From: Methylotenera_A sp031399315
Lineage (GTDB): Bacteria > Pseudomonadota > Gammaproteobacteria > Burkholderiales > Methylophilaceae
Assembly (NCBI GenBank): GCA_031399315.1
Contig: JANNOS010000106.1
Location: 39,888 to 103,887, forward strand
DNA: 64,000 bases
Direction of reading: 5' to 3'
The translations under genes and the position numbers were made by a program. Of the stretch, positions 17,263 to 26,110 are shown piece by piece; the stretch's first letter is position 1, and each line of letters starts with the position of its first letter. The notes under the pieces are model-generated. The model did no database searches. It saw nothing but the letters and a program-made list of their open reading frames with translations, and was not told the origin of the DNA.

Positions 17263-18376
17263 ATAGAAGCACCCCGTATGGCCAGTTTTGGCGTACCACC
17301 TGCTCTGGCAACTGCTCCAACACATGTATCGCAAAATCAATATCGCTTGATTTAAGTGCGCGCAGGGCATGCGCACGTAGCAATGTTTGCAGCGCTTTAC
17401 CAAACATGGGTGGGTCTAGCATCTCGCCTTCAAACTTAATCGCACCGCCATGCAATGCGTCAGCCTCTATGGCAGCTTTTAAAATCGCCACTTTTTGCGC
17501 GACATCGGTGGGCGAAGGCGTATAAGCCGTTTTGCACAAATGAATATGGCTAGGGTGTATCACTTGCTTGCCAGTCAAGCCCATGGCCGCTTCTTGGCAA
17601 GCATGTTTATAAACTGTGCGTGACTCATTATCACCATGTAAATCCAACCAGCGACGTACATCGTGCGGCTCTAAAAACTTCTCTGGCATGATATTTTCAC
17701 CGATGAGCGTTTCAACACCACCAATCACGCCTTTACCCGCAATACGCGCCTCGAACATGAGTTGATTCATGTAAAACTGCAATTCTTCTATCCAGCCCTC
17801 GGGCGTAATGTGAATACCCATTGCTTTTGAAAAATCATGAATACCAAATACAACGTGCTTAACCGTGTTGTATTGCATAATTTCTGGCGCGATTTTAAGC
17901 GATTTTGGATGCTCTATAATCGGTTGAATGGTGATGTGCGGGTTTACGCTCAATAACAAGCTAGATAAATCTCTCACTTCTGGCGCGCCGTAGACTTCAC
18001 CTGCCTTAGCCAGCATGACGACGTCGATATAGTCACCCATTTCTCGCACCAACTGCATATCAAGCTCGTATTCATCGGTACGAAAAGAATTACAGCGAAT
18101 CGCGACTGTCACGCGCTCATTCACTTTGCGTAACAACGGAAGTTCTTGACGCAGCAAATCGCGGCTCATGACCTTTTGACGGCAACCATCTTCCAAGTCA
18201 AAAATAAGCGTATGCGCAATGGTGTTATGCGCATGTTTTTTCATGCGCGCACTGGCCTGTGTCATGTCTTCGTAAATACCCAAACTAGGGGCATACTTTA
18301 CTGGCGGATAATATAACTGTATACCTGGCCAGTAATCGCCTAAGTTAGTTTTTTTAATTATTTCATCACTCATCAT
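17261..18376 (-). CDS. CitE-like CoA-ester lyase (HpcH/HpaI aldolase family), copy A
   Basis: 371 residues with the full CitE fold. FDLEDG is intact (~60), an Arg lies in AIRCNS, the Mg2+ ligand Glu is in PIIEHP, the Asp is in VVFGIHDFSKAMG, and the lid segment is GKQVIHPSHI. Family members cleave or form malyl-CoA, methylmalyl-CoA or citramalyl-CoA. It lies between sdhE and the acyl-CoA synthetase, in the leftward arm. The C-terminal ~65 residues extend beyond a minimal CitE. Which 3-hydroxyacyl-CoA it uses cannot be told from sequence alone. Confidence 0.85.
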   Translation of the reverse strand: MMSDEIIKKTNLGDYWPGIQLYYPPVKYAPSLGIYEDMTQASARMKKHAHNTIAHTLIFDLEDGCRQKVMSRDLLRQELPLLRKVNERVTVAIRCNSFRTDEYELDMQLVREMGDYIDVVMLAKAGEVYGAPEVRDLSSLLLSVNPHITIQPIIEHPKSLKIAPEIMQYNTVKHVVFGIHDFSKAMGIHITPEGWIEELQFYMNQLMFEARIAGKGVIGGVETLIGENIMPEKFLEPHDVRRWLDLHGDNESRTVYKHACQEAAMGLTGKQVIHPSHIHLCKTAYTPSPTDVAQKVAILKAAIEADALHGGAIKFEGEMLDPPMFGKALQTLLRAHALRALKSSDIDFAIHVLEQLPEQVVRQNWPYGVLL

Positions 18377-18408
18377 TTAGCCTTTTTATGTGCCCTGCAG
18401 CCCAACAT

Positions 18409-18678
18409 CTATGCGGCTGACAGAGCATGCAATTTATCCATTACAGATTGTTGTGCACCATCTTTTAAGTGTAAATTTTTGAACTGCAAAGTGTTCCAAA
18501 GCTCGTTATCTTGCATCGCTAACAAAGCATCGAAAGCGTGCAATTCATCTAAAGTGAGCGCGTAAAAGTATTGCGCAACAAAGCGCTGCAGCACAATGTC
18601 GAGCTCCAGCATACCTCGCCTACAGCGCCACGCAAGTCGCCGCTGTTCTGCATCTTTCATGTTTTCCGCATTAAGCAT
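18409..18678 (-). CDS. sdhE: Succinate dehydrogenase flavinylation factor
   Basis: 89 residues of the SdhE/YgfY family, which assists covalent FAD attachment to SdhA. The diagnostic WRCRRGMLELD segment (18-28), with the essential RGxxE motif, is present, followed by the usual helical bundle (LDELHAFDALLAMQDNELW). It sits 5 bp after sdhB, an operon position typical of betaproteobacteria. Confidence 0.93.
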   Translation of the reverse strand: MLNAENMKDAEQRRLAWRCRRGMLELDIVLQRFVAQYFYALTLDELHAFDALLAMQDNELWNTLQFKNLHLKDGAQQSVMDKLHALSAA

Positions 18679-18683
18679 CAGTA

Positions 18684-19466
18684 TTAACCAACTGTAATAC
18701 CAAATATTTTTTTAGGTGGTTTACCATTTTTATCAACACCACTATCTTGGTTGTTGCTTTCTTTCGCGCGCTCAATTTTTAAATCTTTAATATTGGCAAT
18801 GGCTGCGTTGGGGTTCAATTTTTTCGGGCACACTTCAACGCAGTTCATAATATTATGGCATCGATATAAACGGTAAGGGTCTTCTAAGTTTTCCAAACGC
18901 TCTTCAGTCGCTTGATCGCGCGAATCCATAATAAAGCGGTTGGCTTGCATCAAGCCTGCAGGGCCAACAAACTTATCAGGGTTCCACCAAAAACTCGGGC
19001 ATGAAGTCGTGCAAGCACCGCACAAAATACATTCATACATGCCATCTAATTTCGCCCTATCTTCTGGGCTTTGCAAACGCTCAGTTTCGGGTAGCGGGTC
19101 GTTGTTAATTAAATACGGTTTTACCGAGTTGTAATGTTCAAAAAACTGCGTCATATCCACCACTAAATCACGTATCACTGGCAAGCCAGGCATGGGGCGC
19201 AGCGTAATAGGCTGCTCTAAATCTGCCAGCTTGGTAATGCAAGCCAAGCCATTTTTACCATTAATGTTCATGGCATCGCTACCACATACGCCTTCACGAC
19301 AAGATTTACGTAAACTCAAAGTATCGTCATGTTCTTTAATGCGAATCAGCGCATCTAACAACATGTGGTCTTCATCTTGTAATTTAATGTCGTAATCCTG
19401 CATGTACGGCTTTTTATCCGTGTCTGGGTTGTAACGATAAATAGAAAACTTCATTTGCTTTGCCAT
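18684..19466 (-). CDS. sdhB: Succinate dehydrogenase iron-sulfur subunit
   Basis: Carries electrons from the flavin to quinone. [2Fe-2S] Cys lie in SLRKSCREGVCGSDAMNING; the ferredoxin-type motifs are CILCGACTTSCPS and CHNIMNCVEVCPKKLNP. I start it at ATG 19466 (MAKQMKFSIYRYN), one base after the sdhA stop. A longer in-frame start at 19493 would overlap sdhA and add nine unconserved residues. 260 residues, with an unusual Asn/Lys-rich C-terminal tail. Confidence 0.95.
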   Translation of the reverse strand: MAKQMKFSIYRYNPDTDKKPYMQDYDIKLQDEDHMLLDALIRIKEHDDTLSLRKSCREGVCGSDAMNINGKNGLACITKLADLEQPITLRPMPGLPVIRDLVVDMTQFFEHYNSVKPYLINNDPLPETERLQSPEDRAKLDGMYECILCGACTTSCPSFWWNPDKFVGPAGLMQANRFIMDSRDQATEERLENLEDPYRLYRCHNIMNCVEVCPKKLNPNAAIANIKDLKIERAKESNNQDSGVDKNGKPPKKIFGITVG

Positions 19467-19467
19467 G

Positions 19468-21216
19468 TTAATACACCCGTTTTTTCGGTTCAAACGATTC
19501 TACTGTCAAAGGTTTTAAACGCACTGGTTTATAAGTTAACGTATTGTTTTGTTTATAAAAAAGTGAATGTTTTAGCCAAGCTACATCATCGCGCTCACCA
19601 AAATCTTCACGTGCATGTGCGCCACGGCTTTCAGTACGGTTATTAGCTGCATGCATGGTCGCAACCGCCGATTCAATCAAGTTATCTAGCTCCAACGCCT
19701 CTACGCGCGCGGTATTAAACACTTGGCTTTTATCTTTAATTGTGAGGTGTTGTACACGTTTGGCAACAGCATCAATTTCGCCAACACCTTTAGCTAGCAA
19801 ATCCGGGAAACGAAACACGCCACAATGCGTTTGCATGGTTTTGCGCATGGCGTCACCTACTTCCGCAACGTTCTCGCCTTGCGCACTCTCTAGGCGTGCA
19901 ATACGCGCGAGCGTTGCATCGGCCACATTGCTTGGCAATGGCTTATGTGCTTTATTTTGGGCAATCTCTAACACCATTTTGTCACCCGCCGCTTTGCCAA
20001 ACACCACCAAATCTAACAGTGAATTTGACCCCAAACGATTAGCGCCGTGCACAGAAACGCAAGCGCACTCGCCAACCGCATACAGACCATTCACCGGCTT
20101 TTCGCCCTCAAGCACCACCTGCCCGTCCAAGTTGGTTGGAATGCCGCCCATCATATAGTGTGCGGTTGGCACCACGGGAATCGGGTCGTGAATTGGGTCG
20201 ACATTGGCAAAAGTTTTAGCAATCTCACGAATGCCTGGCAAGCGTTTATTAATAATCTCTTCACCCAAATGGTCTAATTTTAAATAAACCGCATCTTTAT
20301 TTTTACCCACGCCGCGGCCTTCTTTAATCTCGGTAGCAGATGCGCGCGCAATCACATCACGACTGGCTAAATCTTTTGCATGCGGTGCGTAGCGCTCCAT
20401 AAAACGCTCGCCTTCACTATTGACCAAATAACCACCTTCACCACGCACGCCTTCGGTAATCAGCACACCTGCGTTGAGTACGCCTGTGGGGTGAAATTGC
20501 CAAAACTCCATATCTTGTAGCGGCAAACCAGTACGCGCCGCCATCCCTAGGCCATCACCCGTACAAATAAACGCATTGGTACTGGCTTTAAAAATACGCC
20601 CAGCACCGCCAGTCGCCAGCAGAGTCGATTTGGCTTGCATAATATGAATCTCGCCTGTTTCAATTTCCAACGCAATCACACCCAGCACGTCGCCATCTAC
20701 ATTTCGAATTAAATCGAGCGCAAACCACTCCACAAAAAACTGCGTATTGGCTTGGATATTGCGCTGATAAAGCGTGTGTAGCATGGCGTGACCAGTTCTA
20801 TCTGCCACTGCGCAAGTGCGCGAAATGGGCGTTTCACCAAAATTTTGTGTCATGCCGCCAAAAGGACGTTGAAAGATTTTGCCATTTTCTAAACGGTCAA
20901 ACGGCATGCCAAAATGCTCCAGCTCAATAATGGCTTTTGCGGCGTTTTTGCACATAAACTCAATCGCATCTTGGTCGCCCAAAAAGTCCGAACCCTTGAT
21001 GGTATCGTACATGTGCCACAGCCATTTATCCTCAGCCACATTGCCCAGCGCTGCGGCAATACCGCCCTGTGCTGCAACCGTATGTGAGCGTGTTGGAAAT
21101 ACTTTTGAGAGCACTGCCACCTTAACGCCCGCTTGCGCCAACTGCAAAGAAGCGCGCAAACCTGCGCCACCTCCACCTACAATGACTGCATCAAATTGAT
21201 GTATTTGTAATGCCAT
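19468..21216 (-). CDS. sdhA: Succinate dehydrogenase flavoprotein subunit
   Basis: 582 residues. Dinucleotide-binding GGGGAGLRASLQLA at the N-terminus; the FAD-attachment His is in TRSHTVAAQGG. Substrate residues are in the GFWQFHPTG-type segment (here EFWQFHPTGV) and in HGANRLGSNSLLDLVVFG. Oxidises succinate to fumarate at the inner membrane. In this locus it takes the succinate released by PrpB. Tightly spaced with sdhD (16 bp) and sdhB (1 bp). Confidence 0.97.
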   Translation of the reverse strand: MALQIHQFDAVIVGGGGAGLRASLQLAQAGVKVAVLSKVFPTRSHTVAAQGGIAAALGNVAEDKWLWHMYDTIKGSDFLGDQDAIEFMCKNAAKAIIELEHFGMPFDRLENGKIFQRPFGGMTQNFGETPISRTCAVADRTGHAMLHTLYQRNIQANTQFFVEWFALDLIRNVDGDVLGVIALEIETGEIHIMQAKSTLLATGGAGRIFKASTNAFICTGDGLGMAARTGLPLQDMEFWQFHPTGVLNAGVLITEGVRGEGGYLVNSEGERFMERYAPHAKDLASRDVIARASATEIKEGRGVGKNKDAVYLKLDHLGEEIINKRLPGIREIAKTFANVDPIHDPIPVVPTAHYMMGGIPTNLDGQVVLEGEKPVNGLYAVGECACVSVHGANRLGSNSLLDLVVFGKAAGDKMVLEIAQNKAHKPLPSNVADATLARIARLESAQGENVAEVGDAMRKTMQTHCGVFRFPDLLAKGVGEIDAVAKRVQHLTIKDKSQVFNTARVEALELDNLIESAVATMHAANNRTESRGAHAREDFGERDDVAWLKHSLFYKQNNTLTYKPVRLKPLTVESFEPKKRVY

Positions 21217-21232
21217 GTTTTATAAATTCCAC

Positions 21233-21580
21233 TTAAATATTCAACAAGATAAAACTAATCCAAACCAAATACATCACTAACAAAATATCCACAATAAATT
21301 GCAGATTAGCCCGCAGCTTTTTATTAAAAATATAATCTTTAAACACATCACTTACGCCTAACCACGCATGCATAAAAAGACTCATAAAAAAAACAAAAGT
21401 CAGCAACTTAAACCAAGCAGGAGCAACAAACGCATGCCAAGCCTCAAAGCCAAATGGTTGCTGAATAGTCACTAAAATAATCAACAGAACAATATAACCC
21501 GCCATGATGACCGCGGTTAGGCGTTGCGATAACCATAAGCGCATGCCTGGGTATTTATTAGTCAGTAATTGAATTAGCAT
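21233..21580 (-). CDS. sdhD: Succinate dehydrogenase membrane anchor
   Basis: 115 residues with three membrane helices. The heme-b ligand region LFMHAWLGVSDVFKDY (His and the DY pair) is conserved with SdhD. 19 bp after sdhC. Confidence 0.9.
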   Translation of the reverse strand: MLIQLLTNKYPGMRLWLSQRLTAVIMAGYIVLLIILVTIQQPFGFEAWHAFVAPAWFKLLTFVFFMSLFMHAWLGVSDVFKDYIFNKKLRANLQFIVDILLVMYLVWISFILLNI

Positions 21581-21599
21581 ATTGTTTTTATTAAAAACC

Positions 21600-21986
21600 T
21601 TACCAAATTACAAAAGCAAAAATTACAACAGAAAAACCGACCAACCACAGCACAACTCGTCCAGAAAAGCGGGCTTTTTGCAAACTTGTCATCCAATGTA
21701 TGTCTTGCAACAAATGCCGAATACCAGCAACAAAGTGATGAAAAAAAGCCCATGCAAACCCAATAAGCATGAGTTTTATAAACCATGTGTCAAATAAACT
21801 TACCAGTTGCGCATAAGTATCTTGCGACTTAAGAGAGTATTGGAAGGTAAGCAAAATAAGCGGCAACATTAAAAAAAGTGCCATGCCAGAAGCTCGATGC
21901 AGGATTGATACCACCGCATTAATGGGCAGGCGAATCGTGAATAGATTCAAATTTTTTGGCCGGTTAGCTACTCTTTTTTGTTCCAT
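21600..21986 (-). CDS. sdhC: Succinate dehydrogenase cytochrome b556 subunit
   Basis: 128 residues, three membrane helices. The family motifs RPKNLNLFTIRLPINAVVSI and SILHRASG are present, with the heme ligand His in FFHHFVAGIRHLLQD. First of the sdhC-D-A-B-E set, 17 bp after the malic enzyme gene. Confidence 0.93.
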   Translation of the reverse strand: MEQKRVANRPKNLNLFTIRLPINAVVSILHRASGMALFLMLPLILLTFQYSLKSQDTYAQLVSLFDTWFIKLMLIGFAWAFFHHFVAGIRHLLQDIHWMTSLQKARFSGRVVLWLVGFSVVIFAFVIW

Positions 21987-22003
21987 ATAATTCTTTGACT
22001 GAA

Positions 22004-23200
22004 TTAATCTTTTGCAGCTTTTGCAACCGCCTCTGAAACCCGCGTTAATAAACGCTTATCAAATGGTTTCGGGATGATATATTCGCGTCCAAACTCAAGC
22101 TCGGTCAAATTGTAAGCTTCTAGCACATCCGCAGGCACTGGCTCACGCGCCAACTCGCTTAAAGCATGTGCTGCAGCAATTTTCATTTTCTCAGTAATTT
22201 TTGTCGCTTTTGCATCTAGCGCGCCGCGGAACAAATACGGAAAACATAAGGCATTATTCACTTGATTTGGAAAGTCGCTGCGGCCAGTCGCCATTAAAAT
22301 GTCATCGCGAATCGCATGCGCAACACTTGGTAATACCTCAGGGTCTGGGTTTGCCAATGCAAAAATGATCGGATTTTTTGCCATGCCTTTAATGAGCGTT
22401 GCATCCAAGGCATTTTTAGCTGAAACACCAATAAATACATCCGCTTGCGGCATGACATCTGCTAGCGTTTTAGCACTGCTAGGTTTTACGGCCAACTCGC
22501 GATTGTTGTCATGCAAATCAGCGCGATTGGTATCTAGCACGCCTGTTCTATCTACCATGGTAATATTAGTTACACCCATTAATTTCAATAACTTAGCACA
22601 CGAACAGCCAGCTGCACCTGCGCCTAAAAACACAATTTTTGCTGTCGCTATTGTTTTACCTTGTATCTCTAAAGCGTTTAACAAAGCCGCAGCTACAATC
22701 ACTGCTGTGCCATGCTGATCATCATGAAACACGGGGATATCTAAGCGTCTTTTAAGTTCATTTTCAATATAAAAACAATGCGGTGCGGCAATATCCTCTA
22801 AGTTAATGCCGCCAAATGTTGGGGCAATATTCACCACTGTTTGAATAAATTCATCTGGCGTTGCTGCATTCACTTCAATATCAAACACGTCAATCCCAGC
22901 AAAGCGTTTAAACAATACCGCTTTGCCTTCCATCACTGGCTTGCTAGCAAGCGCGCCCATATTACCCAAACCTAGCACCGCAGTACCATCAGTAATCACT
23001 GCAACCAAGTTACCTTTATTGGTGTATTTATACGCATTTGCAGGGTCAGCATTAATTTCGCGCACAGGCTCAGCGACGCCTGGCGTGTAGGCAAGCGACA
23101 AATCATCTTGCGTTGCACAAGGCTTGGATGATTCCACCGACAACTTTCCAGGAATAGGGAATTGGTGATAATCGAGTGCGCGTTTTTTCAAGTCATCCAT
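22004..23200 (-). CDS. NAD(P)-dependent malic enzyme, short form
   Basis: 398 residues, oxidative decarboxylation of malate to pyruvate. Motifs are the N-terminal malic domain (SLAYTPGVAEPVREI, ITDGTAVLGLGNMG), the metal-binding NLEDIAAPHCF region, HDDQHGTAV, and the nucleotide-binding GAGAAGCSCAKLL. Enteric MaeB (~760 aa) has an extra phosphotransacetylase-like domain; this one lacks it. It is the first metabolic gene after the GntR regulator, 14 bp away, suggesting that malate formed via Sdh and Fum is drained to pyruvate. Confidence 0.92.
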   Translation of the reverse strand: MDDLKKRALDYHQFPIPGKLSVESSKPCATQDDLSLAYTPGVAEPVREINADPANAYKYTNKGNLVAVITDGTAVLGLGNMGALASKPVMEGKAVLFKRFAGIDVFDIEVNAATPDEFIQTVVNIAPTFGGINLEDIAAPHCFYIENELKRRLDIPVFHDDQHGTAVIVAAALLNALEIQGKTIATAKIVFLGAGAAGCSCAKLLKLMGVTNITMVDRTGVLDTNRADLHDNNRELAVKPSSAKTLADVMPQADVFIGVSAKNALDATLIKGMAKNPIIFALANPDPEVLPSVAHAIRDDILMATGRSDFPNQVNNALCFPYLFRGALDAKATKITEKMKIAAAHALSELAREPVPADVLEAYNLTELEFGREYIIPKPFDKRLLTRVSEAVAKAAKD

Positions 23201-23214
23201 TTTTGATTATCCTG

Positions 23215-23952
23215 TTATTCCAATTCACTCATGTAGTGATGATCGTCTGTTAAGCAGAGCCCTAGCCGCCATTCCATAGGTTTATCACCATAGGTATAAG
23301 ATACGCGCTCTATACTTAATAATGGCGCGCCAACTTTTAGCCCTAATGCTTCAGCAACATCACCGCTTGCCGCAACGGCAGTCAAACGTTCTTCCGCACG
23401 TATCATACGAATGCCATATTCCGTTTCATACATGCTGTACATCGAACCTTGATTTTCTTCGACTCTAGTCGCATTCAAGCCTTTAAACGGTGCTGCTGGG
23501 ATAATAATGTGGTCGTAAATCAATGGTCTACCAGAAAACGTCAGCAGGCGTTTTACATCAATCAGCGCCGCGCTAGCTTTCAATTCTAAAATTTTAGCAA
23601 AATGCGCATCTGCTTTGGTTTTGCCACAAGAGATGAGCTCATTCTGCAGCGTTTCCTTTTGCCCGTTTGCCGCTGTGAGCCTTAAAAAACGCAACTTGAT
23701 GCCTTCTTCATTATGCGTTGCTACAAAAGTGCCTTTGCCTTGCCTTCGAATGAGAATGTTCTCGCCCGCTAAGCTATCAATTGCCTTTCTAACTGTACCT
23801 TGACTTACTTTATAGCGCCCAGCCAATTCAATTTCACTGGGAATCATATCGCCAGGACGCCACTCACCACCAATTAAGCTTTGCGTAAGCAAGACTTTAA
23901 TTTGGTCGTATAGCGGCCTATAGCTAGGTGAGTTAAATGCTTTATCCATCAT
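23215..23952 (-). CDS. GntR/HutC-type transcriptional regulator with UTRA domain
   Basis: Residues ~10-80 (from ATG 23952) form a GntR winged helix (RPLYDQIKVLLTQSLIGGEW, SEIELAGRYKVSQGTVRKAI, RRQGKGTFV). Residues ~95-240 match a UTRA ligand domain that would sense a small acid or CoA metabolite. Start choice is uncertain: 23952 or 23949 fits the family; 23982 adds ten residues and has no SD either. It heads the leftward operon and is divergent from the CitE-B/mch/prp operon. The palindrome at 24031-24055 is its likely operator. Known methylcitrate regulators in other groups include PrpR and GntR/FCD types, so a UTRA type here is of note. Confidence 0.88.
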   Translation of the reverse strand: MMDKAFNSPSYRPLYDQIKVLLTQSLIGGEWRPGDMIPSEIELAGRYKVSQGTVRKAIDSLAGENILIRRQGKGTFVATHNEEGIKLRFLRLTAANGQKETLQNELISCGKTKADAHFAKILELKASAALIDVKRLLTFSGRPLIYDHIIIPAAPFKGLNATRVEENQGSMYSMYETEYGIRMIRAEERLTAVAASGDVAEALGLKVGAPLLSIERVSYTYGDKPMEWRLGLCLTDDHHYMSELE

Positions 23953-24030
23953 TATGTTTAACAAAGTAGAAATTTCTAACATTAAGATAATTTAATTAAA
24001 ACATATCAATAAAAAATAGTCCAGTATTTT

Positions 24031-24055
24031 ATATCTTATATAAGACATAAGATAT
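24031..24055. promoter_or_regulatory. Probable GntR operator (inverted repeat)
   Basis: ATATCTTAT (24031-24039) and ATAAGATAT (24047-24055) form a perfect 9-bp inverted repeat with a 7-bp spacer. Inside it, TCTTATATAAGA (24034-24045) is itself a 12-bp palindrome. It ends 3 bp before the -35 of the rightward promoter and is placed to control both directions. Confidence 0.7.
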
Positions 24056-24058
24056 TTG

Positions 24059-24088
24059 TTGACATTGTAAGAAACCGCTCTATATAAT
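24059..24088 (+). promoter_or_regulatory. Sigma-70 promoter of the rightward CitE-B/mch/prp operon
   Basis: Consensus TTGACA (24059-24064) and TATAAT (24083-24088) separated by 18 bp, about 55 bp upstream of the first ATG. This is the best promoter match in the window. Confidence 0.8.
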
Positions 24089-24142
24089 CGTCAAATTACG
24101 TTAAATGACTAAACACAGGTCGCCACTATTTAGGTTTAATTT

Positions 24143-25024
24143 ATGGAACTTCACTTTCGCCCACGTCGATCGATGCTATATGTGCCAGGTTGCAACCTGC
24201 ACTATTTGGATCGTGCACGCACCTTAGCTGCCGACTCTGTTATTCTTGATTTGGGCGACCCTATATTAGTAGCAGCAAAAGAAGAATCTCGCCAAAACGT
24301 TGTGGCTGCTGTTAAACAAGGTGGTTATGGGGCGCGTGAAGTGATTGTGCGCGTGAATAATTTAGATTCTATTTGGGGTCATGATGATATTAAAGCCGTC
24401 GCTAATATTGGTGCCGATGCCATTTTGTTTCCAAATATCGAATCTGCTGAGCATGTGCATGCTGCGCTTAAACTATTAGACGAAGCTGGTGGTGGGCATA
24501 TGCCTATCATGGTGCTGATTGAAAGCCCGATCGCCGTTTTAAATGCCAAAGAAATTGCGGCAGCATCTGAGCGCATTATCTGCATGATGATTGCGACCTC
24601 AGATTTAACCTCGCAATTGCACGCACGCGTGACACATGAGCAAAGCGCCATATTAACTGCACTATCTTTGGTGATATTAGCAGCCAGAGCTTATGGACGC
24701 TGTGTGGTAGATGGTATTACTAGTGACTTTAAAAATGTACATGCATTTGAATACGCTTGCAGGCTGGGGCGCGACATGGGCTTTGACGGAAAAACATTAG
24801 TGCACCCTGGCCAAATCGCTTATAGCAATGATGCTTATACCCCTAAGGCGTCTGAGGTGGCCGATGCGCGGTGCATTATTGCAGCATTAAAAGAGGCTAA
24901 TAAATCAGGGCTTGGCACGGTGGTAGTGAAAGATAAATTGGTCGAACACCACCATGTAAAAGCCGCACAGCGGTTGTTAAAACTAAGCGAAATGATTGCA
25001 GAACTTGAAGAAGAGTTTATATAA
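24143..25024 (+). CDS. CitE-like protein with altered active-site motif, copy B
   Basis: 293 residues with clear CitE similarity (RRSMLYVPGCNLHYLDRAR; lid DGKTLVHPGQI). Arg70 (IVRVNN), Glu127 (LIESP) and Asp154 (ATSDL) occupy the positions of the usual substrate Arg and two Mg2+ ligands. However, the nearly invariant DLEDAV is DLGDPI (36-41), and PKxES is PNIES. The frame is intact and begins the operon with a strong promoter, so it is probably expressed. It may be a lyase with shifted specificity, a thioesterase-like CitE homologue, or a regulatory partner. The downstream ATG directly follows its stop. Confidence 0.8.
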   Translation: MELHFRPRRSMLYVPGCNLHYLDRARTLAADSVILDLGDPILVAAKEESRQNVVAAVKQGGYGAREVIVRVNNLDSIWGHDDIKAVANIGADAILFPNIESAEHVHAALKLLDEAGGGHMPIMVLIESPIAVLNAKEIAAASERIICMMIATSDLTSQLHARVTHEQSAILTALSLVILAARAYGRCVVDGITSDFKNVHAFEYACRLGRDMGFDGKTLVHPGQIAYSNDAYTPKASEVADARCIIAALKEANKSGLGTVVVKDKLVEHHHVKAAQRLLKLSEMIAELEEEFI

Positions 25025-26110
25025 ATGACAACAACATCCAAAATTATCCCTCAAAAAATTAATAGGGACCGCTTTTTTGAAGACTTCACCTTAAATGAAG
25101 TGATTCAACACGCCACACCACGCACCATTACCGCGGGCGATTGTGCCTTATATATTGGGCTTTACGGCAGTCGCGATCCATTGCATTGCAGCGAGCCTTT
25201 TGCGCAATCATTGGGTTACAAAACGACGCCTGTCGATGACTTATTAGCGTTTCATATTGCGTTTGGTAAAACCGTCCCCGACATTTCCGTGAATGCAGTG
25301 GCTAACTTAGGCTATGCCGATGTGCGTTTTTTACAACCTGTTTTTGTGGGCGACACGCTAAGCACCTCTAGTCAAGTGATTGGTTTAAAACAAAACTCTA
25401 ATGGAAAAAACGGTGTGGTTTGGGTGCAATCAACTTCCGTTAACCAAAATCAAGAGCCTGTATTGCGCTGGGTGCGTTGGGTCATGGTACATAAAAGCAA
25501 TATAAATGCACCTGCGCCAGAAACTGTGATTCCAAGTTTACCTAGCCATGTTAGCCCAGAGCAGCTACATGTGCCGCAAAGTCTTGTGGTACACAATGAA
25601 ATCAAAACAGCAACAGGCGGACAATATTGCTGGGAGGATTATCAAGCAGGTGAGCGTATCAACCATGCAGCAGGCATGACCATTAACGATAGTGATCACA
25701 GCTTAGCTACTAGGCTTTATCAAAATAATGCACGCCTACACTTTGATGCACACATGATGCAATCATCAGCCATGGGGGAAAGGTTGGTATACGGCGGCGT
25801 GATTATTTCAGCTTGCCGCGCACTCAGTTTTGAGGGTTTAGAAAACGCGCTTAGCATTCTTGCCATTAATGGCGGCACACACGCTAACCCTAGCTTTGCA
25901 GGTGATACGATTTATACGATGACGGAAGTGATTGATACGTGGTTACTGCCTAACCGCACGGATATTGGCGCATTGCGCTTGCGTATGGTGGGCTTGAAAA
26001 ATATTTCATCGGATGAAGTTAACACAATCAAATCAGAACAAGGTTATCACCAAAATGTCGTATTAGATTTAGATTACACCGTGGCAATTCCACGAAGGAA
26101 AATTAAATAA
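25025..26110 (+). CDS. Mesaconyl-CoA (beta-methylmalyl-CoA) hydratase-like double MaoC protein
   Basis: 361 residues, two hotdog domains. The first contains a hydratase-2-like motif YGSRDPLH (47-54), then VDDLLAFHIAFGKTVPDIS and NAVANLGYADVRF. The second has LYQNNARLHFD, ERLVYGGVIIS and GDTIYTMTEVID. These patterns and the length match Mch of Rhodobacter and Haloarcula, which reversibly hydrates mesaconyl-C1-CoA to beta-methylmalyl-CoA, better than short MaoC or itaconyl-CoA hydratases. That is a recognition call, not an alignment. Flanked on both sides by CitE-like genes; the start directly follows a stop and the stop overlaps the next ATG (TAATG), implying coupled translation. Confidence 0.8.
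   Translation: MTTTSKIIPQKINRDRFFEDFTLNEVIQHATPRTITAGDCALYIGLYGSRDPLHCSEPFAQSLGYKTTPVDDLLAFHIAFGKTVPDISVNAVANLGYADVRFLQPVFVGDTLSTSSQVIGLKQNSNGKNGVVWVQSTSVNQNQEPVLRWVRWVMVHKSNINAPAPETVIPSLPSHVSPEQLHVPQSLVVHNEIKTATGGQYCWEDYQAGERINHAAGMTINDSDHSLATRLYQNNARLHFDAHMMQSSAMGERLVYGGVIISACRALSFEGLENALSILAINGGTHANPSFAGDTIYTMTEVIDTWLLPNRTDIGALRLRMVGLKNISSDEVNTIKSEQGYHQNVVLDLDYTVAIPRRKIK

Noticed and set aside
24143..25024. CitE copy B as a pseudogene
   Set aside because: Frame, length, metal ligands and promoter are intact; altered motif alone does not indicate decay.
25025..26110. Itaconyl-CoA hydratase (Ich/RipB)
   Set aside because: Those are shorter (~280 aa) and lack the second-domain pattern seen here; Mch is a better match, though not proved.
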